Part shown: piece by piece, positions 13,579 to 21,676 of the stretch
How positions within the stretch are numbered: the stretch's first letter is position 1
Layout of the letters: the number at the start of each line of letters is the position of its first letter
Origin: Streptomyces pseudovenezuelae
GTDB taxonomy: Bacteria; Actinomycetota; Actinomycetes; Streptomycetales; Streptomycetaceae
Assembly: GCF_029892565.1 (NCBI RefSeq)
Contig: NZ_JARXVH010000038.1
Location: 1 to 37,388 of the forward strand
Length of the DNA: 37,388 nt
Direction: 5' to 3'
Position numbers and translations under genes: made by a program
The notes under the pieces: generated by a model
The model's input: only the letters and a program-made list of their open reading frames with translations
Databases searched by the model: none
Told to the model about the DNA's origin: nothing

Positions 13579-15497
13579 GTCTCCTCGTCGTCGGGCTGAG
13601 TCATCGCAGCGCGCCGGTCAGCGTCCTGGAGCGGGCCACGCTGCACGCCGACGCCCAGATGAAGCTGCTGCAGGACACCGTCGCCGCCGAGCCGGCCACC
13701 GAGGCCGCGGTTCTCGCCACCTGTAACCGCATCGAGCTGTACGCCGACGTGGACAAGTTCCACGCGGGGGTCGCCGAGCTGTCCACGCTGCTGGCCCAGC
13801 ACAGCGGGGTCGGCCTGGAGGAGCTCACTCCTTATCTCTACGTCCACTACGAGGACCGGGCCGTCCACCACCTGTTCTCGGTGGCCTGCGGCCTGGACTC
13901 GATGGTCGTCGGCGAGGGCCAGATCCTCGGCCAGATGAAGGACTCGCTGGCCAAGGCGCAGGACCTGCACACCGCGGGCCGCCTGCTCAACGACCTCTTC
14001 CAGCAGGCCCTGCGGGTCGGCAAGCGCGCCCACTCCGAGACCGGCATCGACCGTGCGGGCCAGTCCCTGGTCACCTTCGGCCTGGAGCAACTGGCCGCCG
14101 GCGGCGACGTACAGGACTGGGCCCGCGGTAAACGGGCCCTGGTGATCGGCGCGGGCTCGATGTCCTCGCTGGCCGCGGCGACACTCGCGCGCGCCGGGGT
14201 CGCCGAGATCGTGATCGCCAACCGCACCGCCGACCGCGCGCAGCGCCTCGCGCAGATCCTCACCGAGGCCCCCGACCTGGACGTGCTGGCCCGCGCGGTA
14301 CCGATGGACTCGGTGCCGTACGAGCTGACACGTGCCGACGTCGCGGTCTCCTGCACGGGGGCGACGGGCCTGGTCCTGCTGACGGAGACGGTCGCCGAGG
14401 CGGTGGCGGGGCGGGTGGCCGCGCCGGGCGCGGGGCTGCCTTTCGGCGTCGACGGGGTGCCGGCCGCCGATGCGCCGGGTGCGACGGACGGTGGATTGTC
14501 GTCCGCCGGCCGCACTGCGGGTGCCGGCTCCGGGGGTACGGCCGTGTCGGCCGCGTCCGCCGTGAGCGCCCCGTCCGTATCCTCCCCGGCGACCGGCCTG
14601 CCGGCCGCCTCCGGCGAGACCGGCTCGTCCGGTGCCTCCGCCACCCACGAACTTCCGCCCACCAGCCTCGGTGCCGAGGACGGTTGTCCGCTCGATCTGC
14701 CCGCCGTGCCGGCGACCGCCGGGTTCTCCGTGCTCGGGGAAGCCGCCGTGGTCGGCATGGGTGCCGCCGAGCTGGAGCAGCACGCGGCCTGGGTGGACAA
14801 CGCGCCTCGGCCGCAGACCTCCGCCTCCGGTCCGCAGGGACTCGTACTCGACCCCGCCGAGGACGCCGACGCCATCGCGGCGCTCGCGGCCACGGCGGCG
14901 CTGGTCGGACGGATCCCTGAGCGCCGTAAGCCCGAACCGGTCGTCGAGCCGCCGCGGCCCGCGCCCGTCCTCTTCCTTCTCGACCTCGCGATGCCCCGTG
15001 ACATCGACGCGGGCGCGCACCGGCTGGCCGGGGTGCGTCTGGTCGACATCGAGTCGCTCGCCGAGGCCTCCGCGGACGCGCCGATGGCCGCCGACGTCGA
15101 CGAGGTGCGCCGGATCGTCTCCGACGAGGTCGAGGCGTTCGGCGCCGCGCTGCGGGCCGCGCACATCACGCCGACCGTGGTCGCCCTGCGCACCATGGCC
15201 GCCGATGTGGTCGCGGGCGAGATCGCGCGCCTTGAGGGCCGGCTGCCCAGCCTGGACGACAAGCACCGCGCCGAGATCACGCAGACCGTGAAACGCGTCG
15301 TCGACAAGCTGCTGCACGCGCCGACCGTGCGGGTCAAGCAGCTCGCGGCCGAGCCCGGCGGCGCCGGATACGCGGACGCGCTGCGCACCCTGTTCGACCT
15401 CGACCAGGAGACGGTGGCCTCCGTCTCCCGCGCCGAGCGCGCCGACGAAGGCGCCGACGACGACCCCCAGTACAGCAAGAACCGAGGGCCAGCATGA
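13575..15497 (+). CDS. hemA: Glutamyl-tRNA reductase HemA with large insertion, 640 aa
   Basis: Catalyses NADPH-dependent reduction of glutamyl-tRNA to glutamate-1-semialdehyde, the committed step of C5 haem synthesis. Catalytic Cys50 is in LATCNRIELYADVD; substrate-domain signature YVHYEDRAVHHLFSVACGLDSMVVGEGQILGQ is split here at 89-120; the NADPH turn is VIGAGSMSSLAAATL (190-204). The dimerisation helices are at the C-terminus. The usual family length is about 420-450 residues; between TGATGLVLL and PAPVLFLLDLAMPRDID lies an insertion of about 190 residues (roughly 270-462) rich in Ala, Gly, Ser and Pro. Insertions here are known in Streptomyces. It starts inside the rex stop codon and ends in a 4-bp overlap with hemC. 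Confidence 0.95.
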   Translation: MSLLVVGLSHRSAPVSVLERATLHADAQMKLLQDTVAAEPATEAAVLATCNRIELYADVDKFHAGVAELSTLLAQHSGVGLEELTPYLYVHYEDRAVHHLFSVACGLDSMVVGEGQILGQMKDSLAKAQDLHTAGRLLNDLFQQALRVGKRAHSETGIDRAGQSLVTFGLEQLAAGGDVQDWARGKRALVIGAGSMSSLAAATLARAGVAEIVIANRTADRAQRLAQILTEAPDLDVLARAVPMDSVPYELTRADVAVSCTGATGLVLLTETVAEAVAGRVAAPGAGLPFGVDGVPAADAPGATDGGLSSAGRTAGAGSGGTAVSAASAVSAPSVSSPATGLPAASGETGSSGASATHELPPTSLGAEDGCPLDLPAVPATAGFSVLGEAAVVGMGAAELEQHAAWVDNAPRPQTSASGPQGLVLDPAEDADAIAALAATAALVGRIPERRKPEPVVEPPRPAPVLFLLDLAMPRDIDAGAHRLAGVRLVDIESLAEASADAPMAADVDEVRRIVSDEVEAFGAALRAAHITPTVVALRTMAADVVAGEIARLEGRLPSLDDKHRAEITQTVKRVVDKLLHAPTVRVKQLAAEPGGAGYADALRTLFDLDQETVASVSRAERADEGADDDPQYSKNRGPA

Positions 15498-16453
15498 CTG
15501 ACAAGGCACTGAGGCTCGGGACCAGGCGAAGCAGACTCGCCCTGGCCCAGTCCGGGCAGGTTGCGGACGCCGTGAGCCAGGTGACCGGACGGCCCGTGGA
15601 GCTCGTAGAGATCACGACCTACGGCGACACCTCCCGCGAGCACCTCGCGCAGATCGGCGGCACGGGAGTCTTCGTGACCGCCCTGCGGGACGCGCTGCTG
15701 CGCGGCGAGGTCGACTTCGCCGTTCACTCGCTCAAGGACCTGCCGACCGCGCAGCCCGCGGACCTGGTCCTGGCCGCCGTACCCGAGCGCGAGGACCCGC
15801 GTGACGTGCTCGTCGCCCGGGACGCGCTGAAGTTCACCGACCTGCCCCGCGGGGCGCGCATCGGGACCGGTTCGCCGCGTCGCATGGCGCAGCTCAACGC
15901 GTACGCGCGCAGCCACGGACTGGACATCGACACCGTGCCGGTCCGCGGGAACGTGGACACGCGGATCGGATACGTCCACGACGGCGAGCTCGATGCCGTC
16001 GTACTGGCCGCCGCCGGGCTCACCCGGATCGGCCGCATCGACGAGGCGACCGACTTCCTCTCGATAGACACGGTTTTGCCCGCTCCCGGCCAGGGAGCAC
16101 TGGCGATCGAGTGTGCCGCGGACAACGCGGACCTCGTCGCGACGCTCGGTGAGCTCGACGACCCGTTCACCCGGGTCGCCGTGACCGCCGAACGGTCACT
16201 GCTCGCCGCCCTGGAGGCCGGCTGCAGCGCACCTGTGGGTGCGCTGGCCGACCTGCTGGCCGACGGGCAGATTGTCAAGGAAATGCGCCTGCGCGGGATA
16301 GTCGGCACGACCGACGGTTCGCGTACGGTGCAGCTGTCCACCACCGGTCCCGTGCCCGAGACGCATGACCAAGCACTGGCGCTCGGTCGCGAACTCGCCG
16401 CCGAGATGCTCGCCCAGGGCGCGGCCGGTCTGATGGGGGAGCAAGCCAAGTGA
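15494..16453 (+). CDS. hemC: Hydroxymethylbilane synthase (porphobilinogen deaminase), 319 aa
   Basis: Joins four porphobilinogen units into hydroxymethylbilane on a dipyrromethane cofactor. The cofactor is attached to Cys244 in LEAGCSAPVGA. Other landmarks are LRLGTRRSRLALAQ (5-19), the catalytic Asp82 in FAVHSLKDLPT, GTGSPRRMAQL (arginines for the polypyrrole chain) and PAPGQGALAIE. The length is standard. The ATG forms an ATGA overlap with hemA, and its own stop overlaps the GTG of hemD. Confidence 0.97.
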   Translation: MTDKALRLGTRRSRLALAQSGQVADAVSQVTGRPVELVEITTYGDTSREHLAQIGGTGVFVTALRDALLRGEVDFAVHSLKDLPTAQPADLVLAAVPEREDPRDVLVARDALKFTDLPRGARIGTGSPRRMAQLNAYARSHGLDIDTVPVRGNVDTRIGYVHDGELDAVVLAAAGLTRIGRIDEATDFLSIDTVLPAPGQGALAIECAADNADLVATLGELDDPFTRVAVTAERSLLAALEAGCSAPVGALADLLADGQIVKEMRLRGIVGTTDGSRTVQLSTTGPVPETHDQALALGRELAAEMLAQGAAGLMGEQAK

Positions 16454-18153
16454 GCCCCACCACTCTTCCCGCCGGTCCGGAACACGGGCACGTCACCTTC
16501 CTGGGTGCCGGACCCGGGGATCCGGGACTGCTGACTCTGCGCGCCGTAGAGGCGCTGACGCACGCGGACGTCCTGGTGGCCGAGCACGAAGTGCTGGCCG
16601 TGGTACGCACGCATGCCAGGCAAGGCGTGGCCGAAGTGCACACGGACGGGGGTCCTTCGTCGGACCCGTCGCCGGGCACGGGCACGCCTCAGCTCACGGT
16701 TGTTGACAGTGCGTCAACAACCGCTGGGGTCCCCGCGGTACGGGATGCCGCACATCTTGTCATGGAGGCCGCGCGGGGCGGCAGGCGGGTCGTGCGTGCG
16801 GTGTCCGGGGACCCCGGACTTGATACGTACGCCGCCGCCGAAATGCTCGCCTGCGCCGCGGCCGGTGTTCCCTTCGAGGTCGTGCCGGGTGTCGCGACGG
16901 CCGTCGGCGTACCCGCGTACGCCGGTGTTCCGCTGCGCGACGCCGAGGGCGCGGACGTCCGGTTCGTGGACGCCCGCAGCGCCTCCGACCGGTGCTGGAC
17001 GGAGGTGGGTGCCTCCGACGGGACGGTGGTCGTGTCGACGACGCTCGACTCCGTCGGCGCCGCGGCCGGCGAACTGGTGTCCGCAGGCCGCAAGCCGGAC
17101 ACCCCGATGACGGTCACGATCGCCGGCACGACCACTCGTCAGCGGACCTGGACCGCCACCCTCGGCACGATCGCGCTGACGCTGAAGCAGGCCAAGGCGC
17201 TGCCCTCGCCGGAAGGCGGCCGGCCGGTGATAGCCGTGGTCGGTGAGCGGTCCGCCGCCGCGCAGCGCGACCAGTTGTCGTGGTTCGAGTCCAAGCCGAT
17301 GTTCGGCTGGAAGGTGCTCGTGCCGCGGACGAAGGAGCAGGCGGCTTCGCTCTCCGACCAGTTGAGGTCCTACGGGGCCGTGCCCTACGAGGTGCCGACG
17401 ATCGCCGTCGAGCCGCCGCGGACGCCGCAGCAGATGGAGCGGGCCGTGAAGGGGCTCGTCACCGGGCGCTACGAGTGGATCGCGTTCACCTCGGTCAACG
17501 CGGTGAAGGCGGTGCGGGAGAAGTTCGAGGAGTACGGGCTCGATGCCCGTGCCTTCGCGGGGATCAAGGTCGCCGCGGTGGGGGAACAGACGGCCAAGGC
17601 CCTTGTCGCCTTTGGTGTGAAGCCGGATCTGGTTCCCAGTGGGGAGCAGTCCGCGGCCGGGTTGTTGGAGGACTGGCCGCCTTATGACCCGGTCTTCGAC
17701 CCGATCGACCGTGTCTTTCTGCCGCGTGCCGATATCGCCACCGAGACGCTTGTCGCCGGGCTTATCGAGCTTGGGTGGGAGGTGGATGACGTGACCGCGT
17801 ATCGGACCGTGCGGGCGTCGCCGCCGCCGGCGGAGACTCGGGAGGCGATCAAGGGGGGTGGCTTCGACGCCGTTCTCTTCACGTCCTCGTCCACTGTGCG
17901 GAATCTGGTGGGTATTGCCGGTAAGCCGCACAACGTGACGGTGATCGCTTGTATTGGGCCGGCTACCGCGAAGACTGCCGAGGAGCATGGGCTGCGGGTG
18001 GATGTGATGGCTCCTGAGCCGTCCGTGCACAAGTTGGCTGAGGCTCTGGCCGAGTTCGGGCTGCGGCGGAGGGCTGCCGCCTTGGAGGCCGGGGATCCTG
18101 TTACCCGGCCCAGTGAGCGGCGGCCCGGGGCCAGGCGTCGTCGGACGACTTGA
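16450..18153 (+). CDS. hemD: Fused uroporphyrinogen-III methyltransferase-like / uroporphyrinogen-III synthase, 567 aa
   Basis: Two domains. Residues 14-255 follow the tetrapyrrole methylase fold: HVTFLGAGPGDPGLLTLRAVEAL keeps the SAM P-loop and EVVPGVATAVGVPAYAGVPL keeps the PGV turn, but the usual LKGGDPFVFGRG signature reads VSGDPGLDTYAAAE, and the segment before it is altered. Residues 285-540 are uroporphyrinogen-III synthase: WKVLVPRTKEQA, ITSV-like WIAFTSVNAVKAV, FDAVLFTSSSTVRNL and CIGPATAKTAEEHGL. It cyclises hydroxymethylbilane with ring D inversion. The GTG start gives a GTGA overlap with hemC. The synthase is sure; methyltransferase activity is doubtful. The C-terminus is Arg-rich. 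Confidence 0.93.
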   Translation: MSPTTLPAGPEHGHVTFLGAGPGDPGLLTLRAVEALTHADVLVAEHEVLAVVRTHARQGVAEVHTDGGPSSDPSPGTGTPQLTVVDSASTTAGVPAVRDAAHLVMEAARGGRRVVRAVSGDPGLDTYAAAEMLACAAAGVPFEVVPGVATAVGVPAYAGVPLRDAEGADVRFVDARSASDRCWTEVGASDGTVVVSTTLDSVGAAAGELVSAGRKPDTPMTVTIAGTTTRQRTWTATLGTIALTLKQAKALPSPEGGRPVIAVVGERSAAAQRDQLSWFESKPMFGWKVLVPRTKEQAASLSDQLRSYGAVPYEVPTIAVEPPRTPQQMERAVKGLVTGRYEWIAFTSVNAVKAVREKFEEYGLDARAFAGIKVAAVGEQTAKALVAFGVKPDLVPSGEQSAAGLLEDWPPYDPVFDPIDRVFLPRADIATETLVAGLIELGWEVDDVTAYRTVRASPPPAETREAIKGGGFDAVLFTSSSTVRNLVGIAGKPHNVTVIACIGPATAKTAEEHGLRVDVMAPEPSVHKLAEALAEFGLRRRAAALEAGDPVTRPSERRPGARRRRTT

Positions 18154-18169
18154 GGTGAGTGGGGGCGGG

Positions 18170-18245
18170 CGTCCGTGGGGGCTGCGCCCCCACACCCCGC
18201 TTCGGCCCTGAAGGGGCCTCGTCCTCAAACGCCGGACGGGCTGGA
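18170..18245. repeat. Streptomyces dispersed intergenic repeat after hemD
   Basis: The segment GGGGCTGCGCCCCCACACCC, CTTCGGCCCTGAAGGGGCC and CCTCAAACGCCGGACGGGCT is a motif string that recurs between genes in many Streptomyces chromosomes. It holds at least two hairpins and an outer CGTCCG/CGGACG pair. The rest of the 189-bp gap to hemB shows no gene. Confidence 0.6.
18175..18193. terminator. Hairpin likely ending the rex-hemACD transcript
   Basis: GTGGGGGC (18175-18182) and GCCCCCAC (18186-18193) pair around loop TGC, 22 bases after the hemD stop and inside the repeat. Confidence 0.6.
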
Positions 18246-18342
18246 TTTTGCGGCCTGCGCCGTGCCGACGGCTGGGGTGGCCTGGACTGGACCGACTTGG
18301 CGTCGGCAAAGAGGCCCCTGAGTCGGGCGTAGCGTAGGTGTT

Positions 18343-19335
18343 ATGACGAAGTACGGTTCTTTTCCCGGCAGCCGTCCTCGGCGGTTGCGTACTACGCCCG
18401 TCATGCGCCGCATGGTCGCGGAGACGCGGTTGCATCCGGCGGACTTCATTCTTCCGGCGTTCGTGCGTGAGGGCATTGGTGAGCCCGTGCCGATCGGGGC
18501 CATGCCCGGGGTCGTGCAGCACACGCGGGACAGTCTGAAGAAGGCCGCGGCGGAGGCCGTTGAGGCCGGGATCTCCGGGATCATGCTGTTCGGGGTGCCG
18601 GAGGAGAGCAAGAAGGACGCCCTCGGGACTCCCGGGACCGATCCGGACGGGATTCTGCAGGTTGCTCTGCGGGATGTGCGCGCCGAGGTCGGCGATGAGT
18701 TGTTGGTGATGTCCGATCTCTGTCTCGACGAGACCACCGATCACGGGCATTGCGGGGTGCTGGACGCCGAGGGGCGCGTCGACAACGACGCCACCCTTGA
18801 GCGGTATGCCGAGATGGCTCAGGTGCAGGCTGATGCCGGGGCTCATGTGGTGGGCCCGAGCGGGATGATGGACGGGCAGATCGGGGTCGTCCGGGACGCG
18901 CTCGATCAGATCGGGCGGGAGGATGTCGCCATCCTCGCCTACACCGTGAAGTACGCTTCCGCCTTTTTCGGGCCCTTCCGGGAAGCCGTCGGGTCGTCGC
19001 TCAAGGGTGACCGGAAGACGTATCAGCAGGATCCCGCCAACGCGCGTGAGTCGATGCGGGAGTTGGCCCTGGACCTGGCGGAGGGGGCCGACATGGTGAT
19101 GGTGAAGCCGGCCGGGCCCTACCTCGACATCCTCGCGCGGGTCGCGGACTCGGTGGACGTGCCGGTGGCCGCGTACCAGATCTCCGGTGAGTACTCGATG
19201 ATCGAGGCCGCCGCCGAGAAGGGCTGGATCGATCGCGACCGGGCCATCCTGGAGGCCCTGACCGGCATCAAGCGGGCCGGTGCGCAGAACATCCTCACGT
19301 ACTGGGCGACCGAGGTGGCACGGAAACTGCGTTGA
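18343..19335 (+). CDS. hemB: Delta-aminolevulinic acid dehydratase (porphobilinogen synthase), 330 aa
   Basis: Condenses two aminolevulinate molecules into porphobilinogen. The Schiff-base lysines are Lys203 (YTVKYASAFFGPFREA) and Lys255 (MVMVKPAGPYLDI). The metal-site loop reads DLCLDETTDHGHCGVLD (125-141); an Asp replaces one of the Cys residues of zinc enzymes, which points to a magnesium- or potassium-dependent type. YQISGEYSMIEAA is the C-terminal signature. The length is standard. It lies 189 bp past hemD behind a terminator-like repeat, so it is probably transcribed separately from the rex operon. Confidence 0.97.
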   Translation: MTKYGSFPGSRPRRLRTTPVMRRMVAETRLHPADFILPAFVREGIGEPVPIGAMPGVVQHTRDSLKKAAAEAVEAGISGIMLFGVPEESKKDALGTPGTDPDGILQVALRDVRAEVGDELLVMSDLCLDETTDHGHCGVLDAEGRVDNDATLERYAEMAQVQADAGAHVVGPSGMMDGQIGVVRDALDQIGREDVAILAYTVKYASAFFGPFREAVGSSLKGDRKTYQQDPANARESMRELALDLAEGADMVMVKPAGPYLDILARVADSVDVPVAAYQISGEYSMIEAAAEKGWIDRDRAILEALTGIKRAGAQNILTYWATEVARKLR

Positions 19336-19658
19336 GCGGGGCGGATGTTCTGCAACGGATCGAGATCGTCCCGGCTTCGGATCGGTGACCAACCGGCAAC
19401 GGTATGTGCTCGGTTGGGACACGGGCCGAACTCGGGCCGGAAGCCGGTGGATGTCCGGCCGGGGTCGGGGTCGGGACTGTTGATGGATCTGTCCTGAAAT
19501 CGGCCAACCAAAGTGGGGGTTGGGTGGGTTGCGCCCCCTGTCCGGCCTCTCCCGCCGCGCCGATCAACCGAATTGACGTGAAGTCAACGCGCTCCATACC
19601 TTCTGCGCCTGGCCTGATCCATTTCGGACGGCACGGACGTCGATCCCAGGGGGACGCA
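19336..19658. promoter_or_regulatory. Non-coding region with promoter for the DUF805 gene
   Basis: A 323-bp gap with no convincing gene. Near its end TTGACG (19573-19578), an 18-base spacer and TACCTT (19597-19602) form a good promoter, with start point about 50 bases before the gene. The -35 is part of the palindrome TTGAC-GTGAA-GTCAA (19573-19587), which could be a regulator site. Confidence 0.5.
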
Positions 19659-20033
19659 ATGAGTTGGTTCATCGAGGCGCTGAAGAAGTACGCGGTGTTC
19701 AGCGGGCGCGCGCGCCGCAAGGAGTACTGGAACTTCGCGCTGTTCGTCGGGATCATCTACATCGTGCTGCTCGTCATCGCGCTGGCGTCCAAGCAGACGG
19801 CCCTGCTGGGCCTCGCGGGCGCCTTCTACCTCGGCGTCCTGATCCCCAGCCTGGCCGTCGGCGTGCGCCGGCTGCACGACACCGGCCGCTCCGGCTGGTG
19901 GCTGCTGTTCGGGATCGTGCCGATCGCCGGTGCCATCACCCTGCTGGTCTTCGCGTGCTCGGACAGCACCCCGGGCCCCAACCAGTACGGCCCGAACCCG
20001 AAGGAAGACGCGCTGACGTACGCCGCCGTCTGA
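19659..20033 (+). CDS. DUF805 membrane protein, 124 aa
   Basis: A small inner-membrane protein. It begins MSWFIEALKKYAVFSGRARRKEYWNF, where the GRARRKEYW motif defines DUF805, and has three or four membrane segments (FVGIIYIVLLVIALA, LLGLAGAFYLGVLIPSLAVG, WWLLFGIVPIAGAITLLVFA). VGVRRLHDTGRSGWWLL is the other family signature, and the C-terminal SDSTPGPNQYGPNP ends the domain. AGGGGG precedes the ATG. The function of the family is not established. Confidence 0.9.
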   Translation: MSWFIEALKKYAVFSGRARRKEYWNFALFVGIIYIVLLVIALASKQTALLGLAGAFYLGVLIPSLAVGVRRLHDTGRSGWWLLFGIVPIAGAITLLVFACSDSTPGPNQYGPNPKEDALTYAAV

Positions 20034-20040
20034 TCCTCGC

Positions 20041-20250
20041 TCAGTGCCCAGAGGCCGTCCGGTTCATCGACCGGGCGGTCTCTTGCGTGTGCTGTCCTGC
20101 CGAAGGCTGCTCGGCCGACCGGGACTTGGCCGGCCCCTCGTCCCGGATGCCCTCGCCGTCCCGGCAGCCCGTCAGCGTGAGCGCGGTGAGCGCCGTGAGT
20201 ACGAGGGCGGTGGCGGCGCGGCGGCGGGCGCGGTGGGCTCGGACGGACAT
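20041..20250 (-). CDS. Small putative lipoprotein, 69 aa
   Basis: It begins with basic MSVRAHRARRRAA, then the hydrophobic TALVLTALTALTL and the lipobox LTGC at residues 26-29, so a lipid-modified Cys29 and an outer membrane-face location are expected. The mature part of 40 residues is polar with no known domain. AGGAGG lies 11 bases before the ATG at 20250, which supports a real gene. It converges on the DUF805 gene with 7 bp between stops. No function can be proposed. Confidence 0.65.
   Translation of the reverse strand: MSVRAHRARRRAATALVLTALTALTLTGCRDGEGIRDEGPAKSRSAEQPSAGQHTQETARSMNRTASGH
20050..20083 (+). terminator. Terminator for the DUF805 gene
   Basis: A 14-bp stem with two G-U pairs (20050-20063 with 20070-20083) and loop TCATCG, beginning 17 bases after the DUF805 stop and lying inside the end of the opposing lipoprotein gene. 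Confidence 0.45.
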
Positions 20251-20583
20251 GACGGTACGGGCCTCCTGGGCGGTGGGGTCGAGCCCCCAGCCGGGGGGAG
20301 TCGGCTGGGGGGAACTCCAGACTGCGCGGTGACCGGCCCCCGGCGCCATGATCCACGGGCAACTCGGGACGCCCGAGCGGCGGGACGGGTGCTGACCTGC
20401 GGGGACGTCGTGTCCCGGCGGTGCGGTACGGGACGCGGGAGACGGTGGAATCCGGTGCCGAGCGCTGTCCGGTGCTGTCCGGGCGCTGTGCGGGCGCCCG
20501 CTGGGCACCATCAAGTGCCGGGTGGAGTTAGGTTGTTGACCGCTACTCGTCCGTCGAATGTGTTTGGACAACTGGAGACTCTC
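20251..20583. other. Divergent intergenic region with hairpin
   Basis: A 333-bp gap between the lipoprotein and methyltransferase genes. CCCCCAGCCG (20284-20293) pairs with CGGCTGGGGG (20302-20311), which would fall in the 5' leader of the lipoprotein mRNA. TTGACC near 20535 could be a -35 box for the methyltransferase, but no good -10 follows. No gene is seen. Confidence 0.4.
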
Positions 20584-21486
20584 ATGTCCGGTGACGCCCT
20601 CAGTCAGGATCCCGCGGAGCTGAGAAGGAGGATCGACACCACGAAGGCGCACTCGGCCCGCGTCTACGACGTCTTCCTGGGCGGCAAGGACAACTACGAG
20701 GTGGACCGCGCCGCCGCGGCCGCCGCGCTCGCCGCCAACCCGCGTGGCTACCTCGACGTACGGCACAACCGCGACTTCCTGCGGCGCGCGGTGACCCACC
20801 TGGTCGAGGAGCGGGGCGTACGGCAGTTTCTGGACATCGGCACCGGTCTGCCCACCGGGGAGAACGTCCATCAGATCGCCCAGGGGATCGATCCGGGCGC
20901 GCGGGTCGTGTACGTCGACAACGACCCGGTGGTGCTGACGCACGCGCGGGCGCTGCTCACCAGCGGGCCCGAGGGGCGTACCGACTATGTCGACGCCGAC
21001 CTGCGCGAACCGGCCCTGATCCTCGAACAGGCCGCCAAGACGCTCGACTTCGACCAGCCGATCGCCCTCGTGCTGGTGGCGATCCTGCACTTCATCGAGG
21101 CCGAGCAGGCCTACCCGCTGGTGCGGGACCTGGTGGCGGCGCTGCCGGCCGGGAGCCACCTGGTGATCAGCCACCTCACCGACGAGATGCACCCCGAGCC
21201 GACGCGGGCGGTCCAACGGACGTACACCGAGCGCGGTTTCACCTTCGTGTTCCGCACCAAGGACGAGGTCGAGCGGTTCTTCACCGAGACGCCCGGCATC
21301 ACCCTGGAGGAGCCCGGTGTGCTGCCCGTCCACCAGTGGCACCCGAACCCCGCACCCGCTCCGCCGACCGTCGATCCCGAGTACTTCGAGTCGCTCGACG
21401 ACATCGAGAAGATCCGCTACCGGGACATCAACGACGTCACGGACGACGACATCAATGTGTACGGAGCGGTGGGCCGGAAAGACTGA
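20584..21486 (+). CDS. SAM-dependent methyltransferase, PF04672 (DUF574) type, 300 aa
   Basis: A class I methyltransferase of the family abundant in Streptomyces. It begins with the family signature TTKAHSARVYDVFLGGKDNYEVDR (residues 19-42, cited in parts: HSARVYDVFLGGKDNY). The SAM site is RQFLDIGTGLPTGENVHQIA, and VVYVDNDPVVLTHARALL holds the ribose-binding acidic residue. HLVISHLTDEM lies at strand 5. The C-terminus is acidic. The usual length is about 270-300. No substrate is known for most members; some are tied to secondary metabolism. It stands alone between a divergent lipoprotein gene and the FHA-oxygenase gene. Confidence 0.88.
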   Translation: MSGDALSQDPAELRRRIDTTKAHSARVYDVFLGGKDNYEVDRAAAAAALAANPRGYLDVRHNRDFLRRAVTHLVEERGVRQFLDIGTGLPTGENVHQIAQGIDPGARVVYVDNDPVVLTHARALLTSGPEGRTDYVDADLREPALILEQAAKTLDFDQPIALVLVAILHFIEAEQAYPLVRDLVAALPAGSHLVISHLTDEMHPEPTRAVQRTYTERGFTFVFRTKDEVERFFTETPGITLEEPGVLPVHQWHPNPAPAPPTVDPEYFESLDDIEKIRYRDINDVTDDDINVYGAVGRKD

Positions 21487-21676
21487 GGCGCGGCCGTTGA
21501 ACCGGCCCGCGGGGCCTCGCGTTCGTACTGCGTGACGCTGAGTTGGAAGTATTTGATCACGCAAACATATACTCGCGAGGCCATGCGGTCGGCGAGGGGG
21601 TTGCACACGCCGTTCCGGAAGGGTTTTGCTGTTTCCGCGGCGATATGGATGTCATCCACCCTTGGAAGGAAGTGCC

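Noticed and set aside
14382..14958. Frameshift or foreign DNA inside hemA
   Set aside because: The frame is continuous, base composition and codon use match the flanks, and catalytic parts on both sides are intact, so it is an in-frame insertion.
13143..15509. A long open frame on the minus strand opposite rex and hemA
   Set aside because: It has Arg/Gly/His-rich composition without any domain, and lies antisense to genes with clear catalytic motifs. GC-rich third positions keep the opposite strand open.
16714..19422. A 900-codon minus-strand open frame opposite hemD and hemB
   Set aside because: It is antisense to two well-identified enzymes and has low-complexity composition; the same GC effect explains it.
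21530..21562. GCGTGA and TCACGC arms upstream of the FHA-oxygenase gene
   Set aside because: The arms are six bases and 21 bases apart; not distinguishable from chance without comparison to relatives.
20251..21606. Extension of the minus-strand lipoprotein frame to about 520 codons
   Set aside because: The part beyond 20250 lies opposite the methyltransferase gene and has no domain, while AGGAGG and a lipoprotein signal peptide mark the start at 20250.
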